From the NCBI RefSeq assembly GCF_032191465.1, contig NZ_JAQOUE010000001.1, positions 1,426,001-1,490,000 on the forward strand: 64,000 bases of DNA, written 5' to 3'. Source of the stretch: Candidatus Nitronereus thalassa (GTDB lineage: Bacteria > Nitrospirota > Nitrospiria > Nitrospirales > UBA8639). Position numbers and translations under genes: made by a program. The notes beneath the pieces were generated by a model. The model searched no databases. It was not told the DNA's origin and worked only from the letters and a program-made list of their open reading frames with translations. Below are positions 18,101 through 26,213 of this stretch, in pieces; position 1 is the first letter of the stretch, and every line of letters starts with the position of its first letter.

Positions 18101-18637
18101 ATGAATTCGACAACTGATTTGGAAAAGGAATCCACAACATTCATGTCATCAATGAAACCAGATAACTTTTCCCGCCACAGCAACCAGGGAGGAACAGGAA
18201 TGGACCAGACTAATGTCGCAGCATTTATAGGGCACGGGGTCGAATTTAAAGGAGTCATTCGATACGAAGGCAATGTTCGTATTGATGGACAACTGGATGG
18301 AGAAGTTCATGCTAATGGAACGCTCTACCTAGGAGAACAAGCCGTCTTAACAGCAAAGATTAGTGCTCAGGCCGTCATTAGCAAAGGTCAGATTACCGGT
18401 GATATTACCGCTCGAGAAAAAGTGCAATTGCTGGCACCCGCCGTCGTTGATGGATCCGTCTTGACTCCCTCTCTTCTCATGGAAGAAGGGGTCACTTTCA
18501 ATGGGACATTAGAAATGATGTCTTCGACAGCTGAGTATAAAAAGCCCAAGATTTCATATCCCTCAACCACAGACCGGGAATCTTCCAATTCACAAAAGGA
18601 CAACCGGACAGGCAAAGAGATGGCTCTTCAGGGATAA
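18101..18637 (+). CDS. Bactofilin family protein A
   Basis: A 178-residue bactofilin, a bacterial cytoskeletal protein that polymerises without nucleotides. An unstructured N-terminal tail (about 1-38) precedes the right-handed beta-helix core (about 40-145), recognisable as GVEFKGVIRYEGNVRIDGQLDGEV, then LYLGEQAVLTAKISAQAVIS and QITGDITAREKVQL. The C-terminal tail is polar. AAAGGAGGG lies upstream of the ATG. It pairs with a second bactofilin 84 bases downstream and is divergent from EPS export genes, so a role in organising envelope or EPS machinery is plausible but inferred. Confidence 0.92.
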   Translation: MNSTTDLEKESTTFMSSMKPDNFSRHSNQGGTGMDQTNVAAFIGHGVEFKGVIRYEGNVRIDGQLDGEVHANGTLYLGEQAVLTAKISAQAVISKGQITGDITAREKVQLLAPAVVDGSVLTPSLLMEEGVTFNGTLEMMSSTAEYKKPKISYPSTTDRESSNSQKDNRTGKEMALQG

Positions 18638-18721
18638 ATATTCGGGCAATCACACCAGAAGACCTGCAAGCCCATTACTCAACAATAATGAGCTTCACAG
18701 CACGAGGAGAAGGAGCACTTC

Positions 18722-19216
18722 ATGTGGGGTGAAAAAGTCAAAAAACGCGAAACGATTTTTGATGAACAGCATTATACTTTTCTTGGAAAAGGGGTGGACT
18801 TTAAAGGCACTGCTCAATTCGAAGGTACCGTCCGGGTCGATGGTCGTTTCGAAGGAGAAATGCATACCGATGACACCCTCATCATCGGTGAACATGCTGT
18901 GATTAAGGGAAATATTTCCGGCAACGTGGTGGTGAGTGGAGGGAAAGTTCAAGGGAATATCACTGCTCACCAACGAGTCCAGCTCTTTAACCCCGCCGTA
19001 GTCATTGGAGACATTCGCACACCCAATTTCTCCATGGAAGAAGGAGTCAGCTTTCAGGGCTTATGTGATATGGGACTCACAAACCTCGATCAATTTGACC
19101 TGAAGCGCCAAGAAACCATCAGTAACTCAAACGGAACAACTGGCAAAAAATATGAGAAAAATGGGAAAAATTCTGATGAAAAAGAGTGGGAAGCGAAGCA
19201 TCTTGCCCATTTGTGA
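18722..19216 (+). CDS. Bactofilin family protein B
   Basis: A 164-residue second bactofilin. The core matches the first copy block by block: GVDFKGTAQFEGTVRVDGRFEGEM, LIIGEHAVIKGNISGNVVVS and KVQGNITAHQRVQL. Its N-terminal tail is short and basic (MWGEKVKKRE) and the C-terminal tail is rich in Asn, Lys and Glu. GGAGAAGGAG precedes the ATG. Two unlike tails on similar cores suggest co-polymerising subunits with different partners. The tails are where membrane or partner binding usually resides in this family. Confidence 0.92.
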   Translation: MWGEKVKKRETIFDEQHYTFLGKGVDFKGTAQFEGTVRVDGRFEGEMHTDDTLIIGEHAVIKGNISGNVVVSGGKVQGNITAHQRVQLFNPAVVIGDIRTPNFSMEEGVSFQGLCDMGLTNLDQFDLKRQETISNSNGTTGKKYEKNGKNSDEKEWEAKHLAHL

Positions 19217-19281
19217 TTCACACCCAACATCCAGCTAATACCATTAGAAATTTTACTAAGAATTTTTTGCGTCAATCACTC

Positions 19282-19298
19282 TAGGCAATCCTTGCCTA
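19282..19298. terminator. Short perfect hairpin between convergent genes
   Basis: TAGGCAA-TCC-TTGCCTA is a 7-bp perfect inverted repeat between the converging bactofilin B and YdcF-like genes. There is no T-run on either side, so termination here is only possible, not shown. Confidence 0.3.
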
Positions 19299-19342
19299 TC
19301 ACCCGCCGATGGGAATACTTTGAATGGACCTTTAATTTCTAC

Positions 19343-20116
19343 CTATATCTGACCCCGCAAAGCTGCCCATCCCAAGCCCAAGTATTCATAGAACGCTCGC
19401 TCCGCGACTTTTAATGACTCCGCGCTAGGAACAAGATCCCACCACTGGAATTCAGTACTTTGACCAATCCTGTGGCCAACTGGAGCCGCAATTGGCGAAA
19501 GACCCTGCTTGCGAAACAAGGCCATTGACCGTGGCATATGTGAGGCTTCGGTCACCAATACCAGTGCTTCTTTTTCCACAATGTCGGCAATAAAACGTGA
19601 CTGATCTTTGGTATCACGAGAATTAGATTCTACAACAACATCTTCTCTCGGCACACCAAAAGTCAGCACAAACTGATGCATCAAAACGGCTTCCCCCGTA
19701 GACCCTGAAATGAGCATTTTTACTCCTGGAAGCTTTTGATAAAGGGCAATCCCTTCAACAAGACGAAGTACCGTAGCACTCGAGAGTTGGCTCGCCAGAG
19801 GGTAACCAGGCCTTTCTGCTCCACCACCAGACAAGACAACAACCCATTTAACATGTCGTGTTTCCACAATGGATTCACCTGCATTTGGTGATTGTACCTT
19901 CAAAGGAAGGTATTGGGACTCCAAAGGTTCAAGCAGGGCATTGGATATGGGATGAAAACTCAATAGAGTGAAGATCACAACTCCACCGCTAAGAATCCAT
20001 TTTCCCATCTGGCGCTGTGGGCGTAACCAAACCAGAATGAGCCCAACCCAAATCAATTCAAGACTCAGCGGAACAGGAAAAAACAACCGAGAGAAGATTT
20101 TTTTGAACAGATACAT
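19343..20116 (-). CDS. YdcF/ElyC-like DUF218 membrane protein
   Basis: A 257-residue protein with two N-terminal hydrophobic segments (about 8-29 and 38-57). A DUF218 domain follows, with VKWVVVLSGGGAERPGYPLAS, GVKMLISGSTGE, VESNSRDTKDQS and LVTEASHMPRSMALFRKQG. Family members such as ElyC and SanA act in envelope maintenance under stress. No enzymatic function is settled. GAGGGGG lies directly before the ATG. The order of residues in the SGG and SRDT blocks is intact, so the protein looks functional. Confidence 0.85.
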   Translation of the reverse strand: MYLFKKIFSRLFFPVPLSLELIWVGLILVWLRPQRQMGKWILSGGVVIFTLLSFHPISNALLEPLESQYLPLKVQSPNAGESIVETRHVKWVVVLSGGGAERPGYPLASQLSSATVLRLVEGIALYQKLPGVKMLISGSTGEAVLMHQFVLTFGVPREDVVVESNSRDTKDQSRFIADIVEKEALVLVTEASHMPRSMALFRKQGLSPIAAPVGHRIGQSTEFQWWDLVPSAESLKVAERAFYEYLGLGWAALRGQI

Positions 20117-20404
20117 AGCCCCCTCATAGGCAATTATTACATTTAGTTTGCGTTATCAAAGGATTCAGTGAATCCAACTGCAATTGGTACACGAGTTTAT
20201 AAAAAATGAAATCCTTGAGTAAGGCCTTGAATGCTTACGGAATGAGAGAAATAGCAGAAACTTGAAAAGAAAGCGATTCATTAATTCCCATCCAGCGGGA
20301 AGGACCGAATAAAAAGCGGACGGATTTACCCGTTAAATGTTTCGACTGACTGTTAAGTAGAAAAAGAGAGAGGCGTGAAAGGTTAAAGCAACCCCGAGTA
20401 AAAG

Positions 20405-21040
20405 CTAGAAACTTGTGGCCATTCGGATGGCAAGATCTTTGGCTCGAGAATTCTCAGGGTCAGAACATTGATGGGCGCCGGGCATGGGCTCAACAACCAC
20501 AATAGAATGAATCTTCGTAAACCCAATGAGACTCAAAGCTTTTTCCATGAACCGCTTTTGTGATTTATAATTTTCAAATCCCGAACCATTTTGATATCCG
20601 TCAAACCGTGAATAAATCACCGCTGCGGGTTTCCCCGTAATCAGCCCTTGAGGATTTTCTCCAAGCAAAAATTGAAATGTCTGGCCAGGATGAAGCAACA
20701 AGTCCAGATAATGTTTGAGTCGGTAAGGGATTCCTAAATGCCACATCGGGACAGCAAATAAATACTTATCTGCTGACTTAAACTGACTGACCATTTTCAC
20801 AATACTTTCCCACGCAGCCGCCTGCGCAGGCGTATGATTCATGCGATGAATGATGGCATAGCTAGCATCTAACGTAATCTCATCCAGAGGCTCTAGGTTG
20901 GCATCCCACACATTGATTTTTTCAAGTTGATCATTCAGGTGTGTTTCTTGATAGGCATCTAAAAACACTTTTCCCACATCCAACATCGGTGCTGAACGTT
21001 CTTTTCCAATCGAAGAATCAATGTAGAGTAATTTGGCCAT
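20405..21040 (-). CDS. azoR: FMN-dependent NADH-azoreductase (AzoR family)
   Basis: A 211-residue flavodoxin-fold quinone/azo reductase that reduces quinones or azo compounds by two electrons with NAD(P)H. FMN phosphate contacts are in YIDSSIGKERS near the N-terminus. VPMWHLGIPYRLKHYLDLLLHPG forms the flavin and dimer segment typical of AzoR. The length matches E. coli AzoR (201 aa). It stands alone between two intergenic stretches of roughly 250-290 bases. The physiological substrate is unknown and quinone detoxification is most likely. Confidence 0.87.
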   Translation of the reverse strand: MAKLLYIDSSIGKERSAPMLDVGKVFLDAYQETHLNDQLEKINVWDANLEPLDEITLDASYAIIHRMNHTPAQAAAWESIVKMVSQFKSADKYLFAVPMWHLGIPYRLKHYLDLLLHPGQTFQFLLGENPQGLITGKPAAVIYSRFDGYQNGSGFENYKSQKRFMEKALSLIGFTKIHSIVVVEPMPGAHQCSDPENSRAKDLAIRMATSF

Positions 21041-21286
21041 AGGTCAGAAGCAGGATACCGACTAGGACTTTTTTGGAATCCACAACGATCGATAAGATCT
21101 GAATTAAATCCTCACTCCATATTGTTTTGTTGTCATTTCGCTAACGGCTTCATTAATTCTATCGCAGAATAGCGGGCATGAAATCTATACGCTATTCGAC
21201 GTATTCGCCTATACCCCTCCAAGCATGTACCCTGGTGAGACCTGCTCACTTACAAACGATAGACAAAAATACCAATTAGGATCCTC

Positions 21287-21994
21287 GTGAAACCAACCAC
21301 ACCCATCCAATATTCCTCCAATTCTTTCGAATGGAAAACGCCACCCTACTTGAACAAAGGCCATGGCTGGATCTCTAGAAAAGTAACGAAATGGACTGGA
21401 TTGAGTCTGTGTATATTTCTTCTCATTTCCACTACCGTTTTTGGCTCCATTCCCGATTTCTTGGAATGGAAATGGGGGCTTCAGCTTGCTGAATTTAGGC
21501 AACTAGAAATAGAAATAGCTGAAGAATGGCCAATTTGGAAACGAGCGACGGCAGTACGACTAGGCCAACGGGCACAAGAATTGGCCAATGCCGGCTCGTT
21601 AATATTAGTCTTCGATAATGAATTGGGGTTGGTGAAAACTCATTGGGCCAGCAAACCGATCGAACGGGATGCGAACGGCAACAAAGGCATGCAATTATTT
21701 AAGGAACTGAAAACAAAATTTACCAACCGGTATGGCACACCTCAAGAAACTCATGAAGAAGCCTCAGTGAAACTACAGGGATTTATTGGGGATCTCTACC
21801 AATGCTTGCAGGAAAAAACTTGTGGTCCGTGGGAGTCCATATGGGAGACACCTGAAGGCGGCGTCCTCGTCCTCGAACTTGTCGGGCTTGACGAAAGTGT
21901 CGGTTTTGTCCAAATGACCCATCAGGGCCCTAATCTTGGAGACGCCTTACAACAAGCTCACCCCGGCTTACATTTAAAGGAACAAGAAATATAG
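21287..21994 (+). CDS. Conserved-looking exported or membrane-anchored protein of unknown function
   Basis: A 235-residue protein read from a GTG start with AGGA seven bases upstream. One hydrophobic segment (about 38-58, GLSLCIFLLISTTVFGSIP) acts as a signal anchor. The remainder should be periplasmic. It contains LEWKWGLQLAEFRQLEI and a later YGTPQE, the general pattern of small exported proteins with alternating FG.xWG and YGxP blocks. I cannot assign a family. Two cysteines close together (LYQCLQEKTCG) could form a disulphide. It stands alone, converging on the next gene. Confidence 0.6.
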   Translation: MKPTTPIQYSSNSFEWKTPPYLNKGHGWISRKVTKWTGLSLCIFLLISTTVFGSIPDFLEWKWGLQLAEFRQLEIEIAEEWPIWKRATAVRLGQRAQELANAGSLILVFDNELGLVKTHWASKPIERDANGNKGMQLFKELKTKFTNRYGTPQETHEEASVKLQGFIGDLYQCLQEKTCGPWESIWETPEGGVLVLELVGLDESVGFVQMTHQGPNLGDALQQAHPGLHLKEQEI

Positions 21995-22012
21995 TTTTGG
22001 AACATCGGCACA

Positions 22013-22080
22013 TTCTCAGAGAACCAAAGACTGAGAAAACTCCAATAGATACGATATAATAGGTAGCTCCACCCTGGAGC
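22013..22080. terminator. Two hairpins between convergent genes
   Basis: TTCTCAG (22013-22019) pairs with CTGAGAA (22031-22037) across an 11-base loop. GCTCCA (22066-22071) pairs with TGGAGC (22075-22080). Neither is followed by a strong T-run, but their place between converging stop codons fits transcription end sites. Confidence 0.35.
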
Positions 22081-22088
22081 CAAGAGGC

Positions 22089-22400
22089 TCACAGGTCATA
22101 CCGATAGGTAACATTATCGCCCCCCCATCGCTTGGTTTTGGCCTCGATCATCTTATCCTTTTCACAATACACGCAAGCAGTCACTTCATCTCTCCCCGTG
22201 AGGGACTTCATTTGCTGCATCAACCCCAACATTATTTTCCTGCCTCGCTCACGATCAATCGCTAGACGTTCGTAAAATTCTTTGGTGACATGTAATTGTA
22301 AAAGGTCGCCCTTCACAATAATGTCTTCCACCTGTGGATGGTTTCCAAGTTGAGCCCGAATTTTCTCGGAAATCTGGCATTCTTGTTCTTCCGTTTCCAT
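22089..22400 (-). CDS. Small hypothetical protein
   Basis: A 103-residue soluble protein, mainly alpha/beta, of no family I recognise. It has two cysteines in CVYCEKDK near residue 77, which could bind metal or form a disulphide, and ends WGGDNVTYRYDL. I chose the ATG at 22400 because GGGGGC lies about nine bases upstream. A GTG three codons earlier would touch that site. Hairpins at 22013-22037 and 22066-22080 separate it from the converging gene. Confidence 0.55.
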   Translation of the reverse strand: METEEQECQISEKIRAQLGNHPQVEDIIVKGDLLQLHVTKEFYERLAIDRERGRKIMLGLMQQMKSLTGRDEVTACVYCEKDKMIEAKTKRWGGDNVTYRYDL

Positions 22401-22514
22401 TACAAACACGCCCCCAAAAGGTTAAGGTCAACAACACGGGATTTCACTGATAAGATTGTGTCATATCGGGAGGGGGGCAACGCAAGGAAGACAAAACGAC
22501 TAGGCATTCAGGCC

Positions 22515-24308
22515 CTATAACAATCCCTTCGTGGCATCATCCAACCAAGTTTTTGTCCGGGACTGAACAAGGGGGGAAAGAGTGACTCGAACTCGGTCAT
22601 GATAGGTGTTCACCCAATCTATTTCCTTGGAGGTAAGTAAGGAACAATTGATCAGAGTGCGATCAAACGGAACCACAGTCAGGGTCTCGAAAGCTAACCA
22701 TTCGCGGTCCGATTGACCAAAAGAAGGGGTCGATACCGCCAGAACCAGATTTTCCAAGCGAATTCCAAATTCTCCAGCTTTATAATAACCCGGCTCATTG
22801 GAAACAATCATCCCCTTCTCTAGTGCCACTGTGCTGGGGGCTTTGGCAATTCTTTGGGGTCCTTCATGAACCCCCAGATAACTCCCGACCCCATGGCCAG
22901 TTCCGTGATCATAATCCAATCCGACTTCCCATAGGGGTTGTCGGGCTAAGGTATCAAGTTGAGTGCCGGTCGTACCTTTGGGAAAGACGGCAGTCGCTAG
23001 AGCTATATGGCCTTTCAAGACCCTTGTGTAGCAATCCCGCTGCTCCTGTGTCGGAGTTCCAATAGCCACGGTGCGGGTAATATCCGTTGTCCCATCCAAG
23101 TATTGCCCACCAGAGTCCACCAGATATAAGCAACCTGGTGCGAGCGCTCGATTAGAAGCCTCTGTAGCCCGATAATGCACAATGGCACCGTTGGACCCTG
23201 CCGCAGAAATAGTGGGAAAACTCTGATCTTTCCATAGCGCTTGCTGTTCACGACATGCGTCGAGATAATCTTGAACAGCCACCTCAGTCAATTTTCCCAG
23301 GGGAGCCTCCGCCGCCAGCCAAGCCAGAAAGTCACACACCGCGGCACCATCACGAATATGCGCCTCTCTGGAACCCTCTACTTCAACCGAATTTTTTCTG
23401 GCCTTTGGTAAAATACATGGATCTTTGCCCTCGACAATCTCGGCACCATATTTTTCTAGTTGATCAAAAATGAAACTGGCCGTTCGTTGTGGATCACACA
23501 ACACTCGGCAGCGATCTCGTCCCAGATGTTCCAAAGTGTGTCTGAATTCTTCCCCAGGAACCACGTGAACGCCAGGCCCAAGATGATCTCGTAATTCTGC
23601 AGAGACCTTTTGACTGTCAAGAAACAGCATGGCCGATTCATCACTTCGCAAGCACGCAAAACTCAGTGGCAGGGGGGTGTGCGAGACATCCCCCCCTCGA
23701 ATATTAAAAAGCCAAGCAATGGAATCCGGAGCGGTCAATACCGCCACATCAATCCGATCCTCCTTAAGTCCTTTGGCTAGATCCCTCCGTTTCTCCTCAG
23801 AGGACTGGCCTGCATAACGAATCGAATGGGGAATCACTCGAGCCCGGGGGCTCTCAGGCCGATCAGACCAGATGATATCAATCGGGTTGGGCTGGCAAGG
23901 GACCAGTTCAGCCTTGATGCGGGCACACCCTTCCCGGAGCGACTTAAGATCCTTCGGCGTGTGTAGCCAAGGATCATACCCAAGTTTGTCTCCACGCTTC
24001 AGGACGGAGTGCAACCATTCCTTGATGGAAATTTCTGAGATATGTTGAGGATCAAAAATCTCCAGGTCTATTTGATTTCGCACCTGTAAAACATAACGGC
24101 CATCCACAAACACTACGGCCTGGTCTACCAACACCACCGCCGTGCCTGCCGACCCGGTAAATCCCGTGAGCCAGGCTAACCGTTCAGCACATGCGGGAAG
24201 ATATTCATTTTGATACTCATCCGCATGCGGAACGATGAATCCGGACAAGCCCTGCTTAGCCAATTCCGAACGTAATTTCTGAACACGAATCTTCGACTCA
24301 GTACTCAT
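22515..24308 (-). CDS. Xaa-Pro aminopeptidase (M24B, three-domain type)
   Basis: A 597-residue aminopeptidase P that removes an N-terminal residue before proline. The length and three-domain layout (two creatinase-N-like domains and a C-terminal pita-bread domain) match the eukaryotic XPNPEP1-like branch rather than the 440-residue E. coli PepP. The dinuclear metal ligands are visible: VDSGGQYLDGTTDITRT (two Asp), GTGHGVGSYLGVHEGP (His), SNEPGYY (Glu) and GIRLENL (Glu). No signal peptide is seen, so it is cytoplasmic. It appears monocistronic. Confidence 0.92.
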   Translation of the reverse strand: MSTESKIRVQKLRSELAKQGLSGFIVPHADEYQNEYLPACAERLAWLTGFTGSAGTAVVLVDQAVVFVDGRYVLQVRNQIDLEIFDPQHISEISIKEWLHSVLKRGDKLGYDPWLHTPKDLKSLREGCARIKAELVPCQPNPIDIIWSDRPESPRARVIPHSIRYAGQSSEEKRRDLAKGLKEDRIDVAVLTAPDSIAWLFNIRGGDVSHTPLPLSFACLRSDESAMLFLDSQKVSAELRDHLGPGVHVVPGEEFRHTLEHLGRDRCRVLCDPQRTASFIFDQLEKYGAEIVEGKDPCILPKARKNSVEVEGSREAHIRDGAAVCDFLAWLAAEAPLGKLTEVAVQDYLDACREQQALWKDQSFPTISAAGSNGAIVHYRATEASNRALAPGCLYLVDSGGQYLDGTTDITRTVAIGTPTQEQRDCYTRVLKGHIALATAVFPKGTTGTQLDTLARQPLWEVGLDYDHGTGHGVGSYLGVHEGPQRIAKAPSTVALEKGMIVSNEPGYYKAGEFGIRLENLVLAVSTPSFGQSDREWLAFETLTVVPFDRTLINCSLLTSKEIDWVNTYHDRVRVTLSPLVQSRTKTWLDDATKGLL

Positions 24309-24557
24309 GGATCACCGTCAATTCCCACTCTTTTTCGCTCCACTTCCTTTTGTAATACAACCATCATAGCACGATCATCCCTGTGAGGGCAGTTCAGCTT
24401 CTTGTTTCTACCCGCTAAGCCATGCAGACCAATTTCGAATTTCATAGCGAAGCTCACCACCGAAGGCTACTGCAATCCGAAAGCCTCCAGCCATTAAGCA
24501 TAATCCCTTGGCAGTTCTTATAATAAGTTAGGTAACATGGATAAAAAGATCCCGTTC

Positions 24558-25196
24558 CTATGAATTCTCGATTGGCCTCGAATTTAGGGCTTTGATTTCT
24601 GTTCGCTTTCCTTTCAACTGGACGTAGGTATTGGCATAAATATTCCAACTCATCAAGTCCTCCGGCGTTACTTCCGACGCATTCACTTTTTTGGGAACGA
24701 CTCCTCCAGCCTTTAAGGCTCCCACAACCAATTCCGAGCAAAACAACTTTTCATAATCTTCTTGCGTTTTGGTTAAAGGACCTAGAAAATCCAGAGCACA
24801 GGGAATGAGCTGCCCCATATCATATTTTTTTCCTTCCTGTGCTTCTAACCAATCGAAATACTTGTCCAAATTGAGCTTTGCTCGAACCTTCTCATGTAAA
24901 GGAAGCCACCAAATTTCTCCAGTGTAATGCTGCAACGCACGCGACAACCGGGAAACGATGACCCCGCTTTTGTCTTCCTTTACGGTGGATTCAATAATTT
25001 GGTTGTAATACCCATCTTTTTTAGCTTCCGGTCGCTGCGTTTTCAACAAAATGGCCACATGGCTCACCGGAGACCCCGTAAACCATTTGATGACCTGGCT
25101 AAATTGTGTTTTGCCCCCAAACGCAATAATGTCTCCGGGTTGCATTTGGTCACGGAGCTTCGATGAGTAAGATTTCAAAGACAGGGACACAGGCAT
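24558..25196 (-). CDS. YiiX/YebB-like permuted NlpC/P60 cysteine hydrolase
   Basis: A 212-residue protein with the circularly permuted papain-like fold (PF05708-like). MQPGDIIAFGG opens the domain and catalytic His is in SPVSHVAILLK. The nucleophile is the Cys of KLFCSELVVGALKAGG. Members cleave amide or ester bonds in envelope or lipid substrates, but the substrate here is unknown. No signal peptide is evident. AAAGGAGGT eight bases before the ATG gives a very clear start. Confidence 0.8.
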   Translation of the reverse strand: MPVSLSLKSYSSKLRDQMQPGDIIAFGGKTQFSQVIKWFTGSPVSHVAILLKTQRPEAKKDGYYNQIIESTVKEDKSGVIVSRLSRALQHYTGEIWWLPLHEKVRAKLNLDKYFDWLEAQEGKKYDMGQLIPCALDFLGPLTKTQEDYEKLFCSELVVGALKAGGVVPKKVNASEVTPEDLMSWNIYANTYVQLKGKRTEIKALNSRPIENS

Positions 25197-25511
25197 AACC
25201 CAACCTCCTTTTGGTGAAATGTCTGATGTAATTTCCGAATCATGGACGGCGAAAAAATCGCATACTAACCTTTGCGTACCATTGTGGCTAGAATTTTTTC
25301 TACTCGAACCACGTCATCACCCCTACCAATTATTTCAAATTAAACAGAAGATTCCCGCACGATCGAATGAACATACTCATATCATCGCGAGACGACATCG
25401 ATGGTAATACACCTATAAACAAAATAAATGTTAGGGAAGTAAAAAACGGGAAATCATGAAGCGATAACTAGACCGAGGAGAATAACTGAGGAAAAGGACT
25501 AGGAAAGGAAA
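25197..25511. other. Intergenic region with no gene seen
   Basis: About 315 bases between two minus-strand genes. It should hold the hydrolase promoter close to 25200-25300. I see no coding frame, strong hairpin or repeat. Confidence 0.5.
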
Positions 25512-25853
25512 TTAAGCGGAAACTGGAAGGCCTATGGCCTCGGCTTCGGTTTTATAGACAGGGATGAGTTTAGGAATATTCGCCACATCCAGGATCTTTT
25601 TCACTGCGGGTCGAGGTCCAACAAGGCTCATCACCATGCCCTGCAATGCCAATCGGGCTTGGGAAAGTGCTAATAACCCAATACCCACGCTATCGACGAA
25701 ATCGACTTGGGAAAGATCAATGATCACATGATCCGTGGAACCACGTTCGGCGTTGCGCATCACAGCCTGGAACGTCTTACGGGAATAGAAATTCAAACGT
25801 CCCGAAACTTTCAGAATCCAAACACCATCATGAATATGTTCAGTAATGTGCAT
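25512..25853 (-). CDS. STAS-domain anti-sigma factor antagonist
   Basis: A 113-residue single STAS domain. These SpoIIAA-like switches bind an anti-sigma kinase when unphosphorylated and are released by phosphorylation of a conserved Ser. That Ser is in VDFVDSVGIGLLALSQA, followed by the usual LVGPRPAVKKIL segment. No partner kinase or phosphatase is adjacent, so its partners must be encoded elsewhere. TAGGGG lies upstream of the ATG. Confidence 0.88.
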   Translation of the reverse strand: MHITEHIHDGVWILKVSGRLNFYSRKTFQAVMRNAERGSTDHVIIDLSQVDFVDSVGIGLLALSQARLALQGMVMSLVGPRPAVKKILDVANIPKLIPVYKTEAEAIGLPVSA

Positions 25854-26213
25854 AAAGAAAACCCCTAACTCTTCTTCTTCGGCCGTTTGGCCAAGGATCT
25901 TGGGGATTTTTTACCAGATCTCTCCGCATCATTCCGATCAATTCCCATGAAGAGAGAAGAAAACAGCCATTTTCCCTAAAATATCTGTATTTTTTAAGGA
26001 AAAAATGAACGAATTTAGAGAGGAGGCGTCACGCTGATTGGGGATTCCCCTTCTGATTTAAATAGACTTCCCGCAACCCGCTATAGTTTAAAAAATCCAT
26101 AAATTGTTGATGAGCGCCCTTCAGCTCATGCAAAATGGACTCGAACCAATGAATCTCCCTCACGCCTGAAGGCAAAACCCAACACACCCGGAAGTATTAC
26201 CCAATTTCTCACC
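25854..26213. other. Divergent intergenic region upstream of recQ
   Basis: 360 bases between the STAS gene and recQ. A TATAGT at 26082-26087 could be a -10 element for recQ, but no good -35 lies 16-18 bases upstream. Nothing else is supported. Confidence 0.4.
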
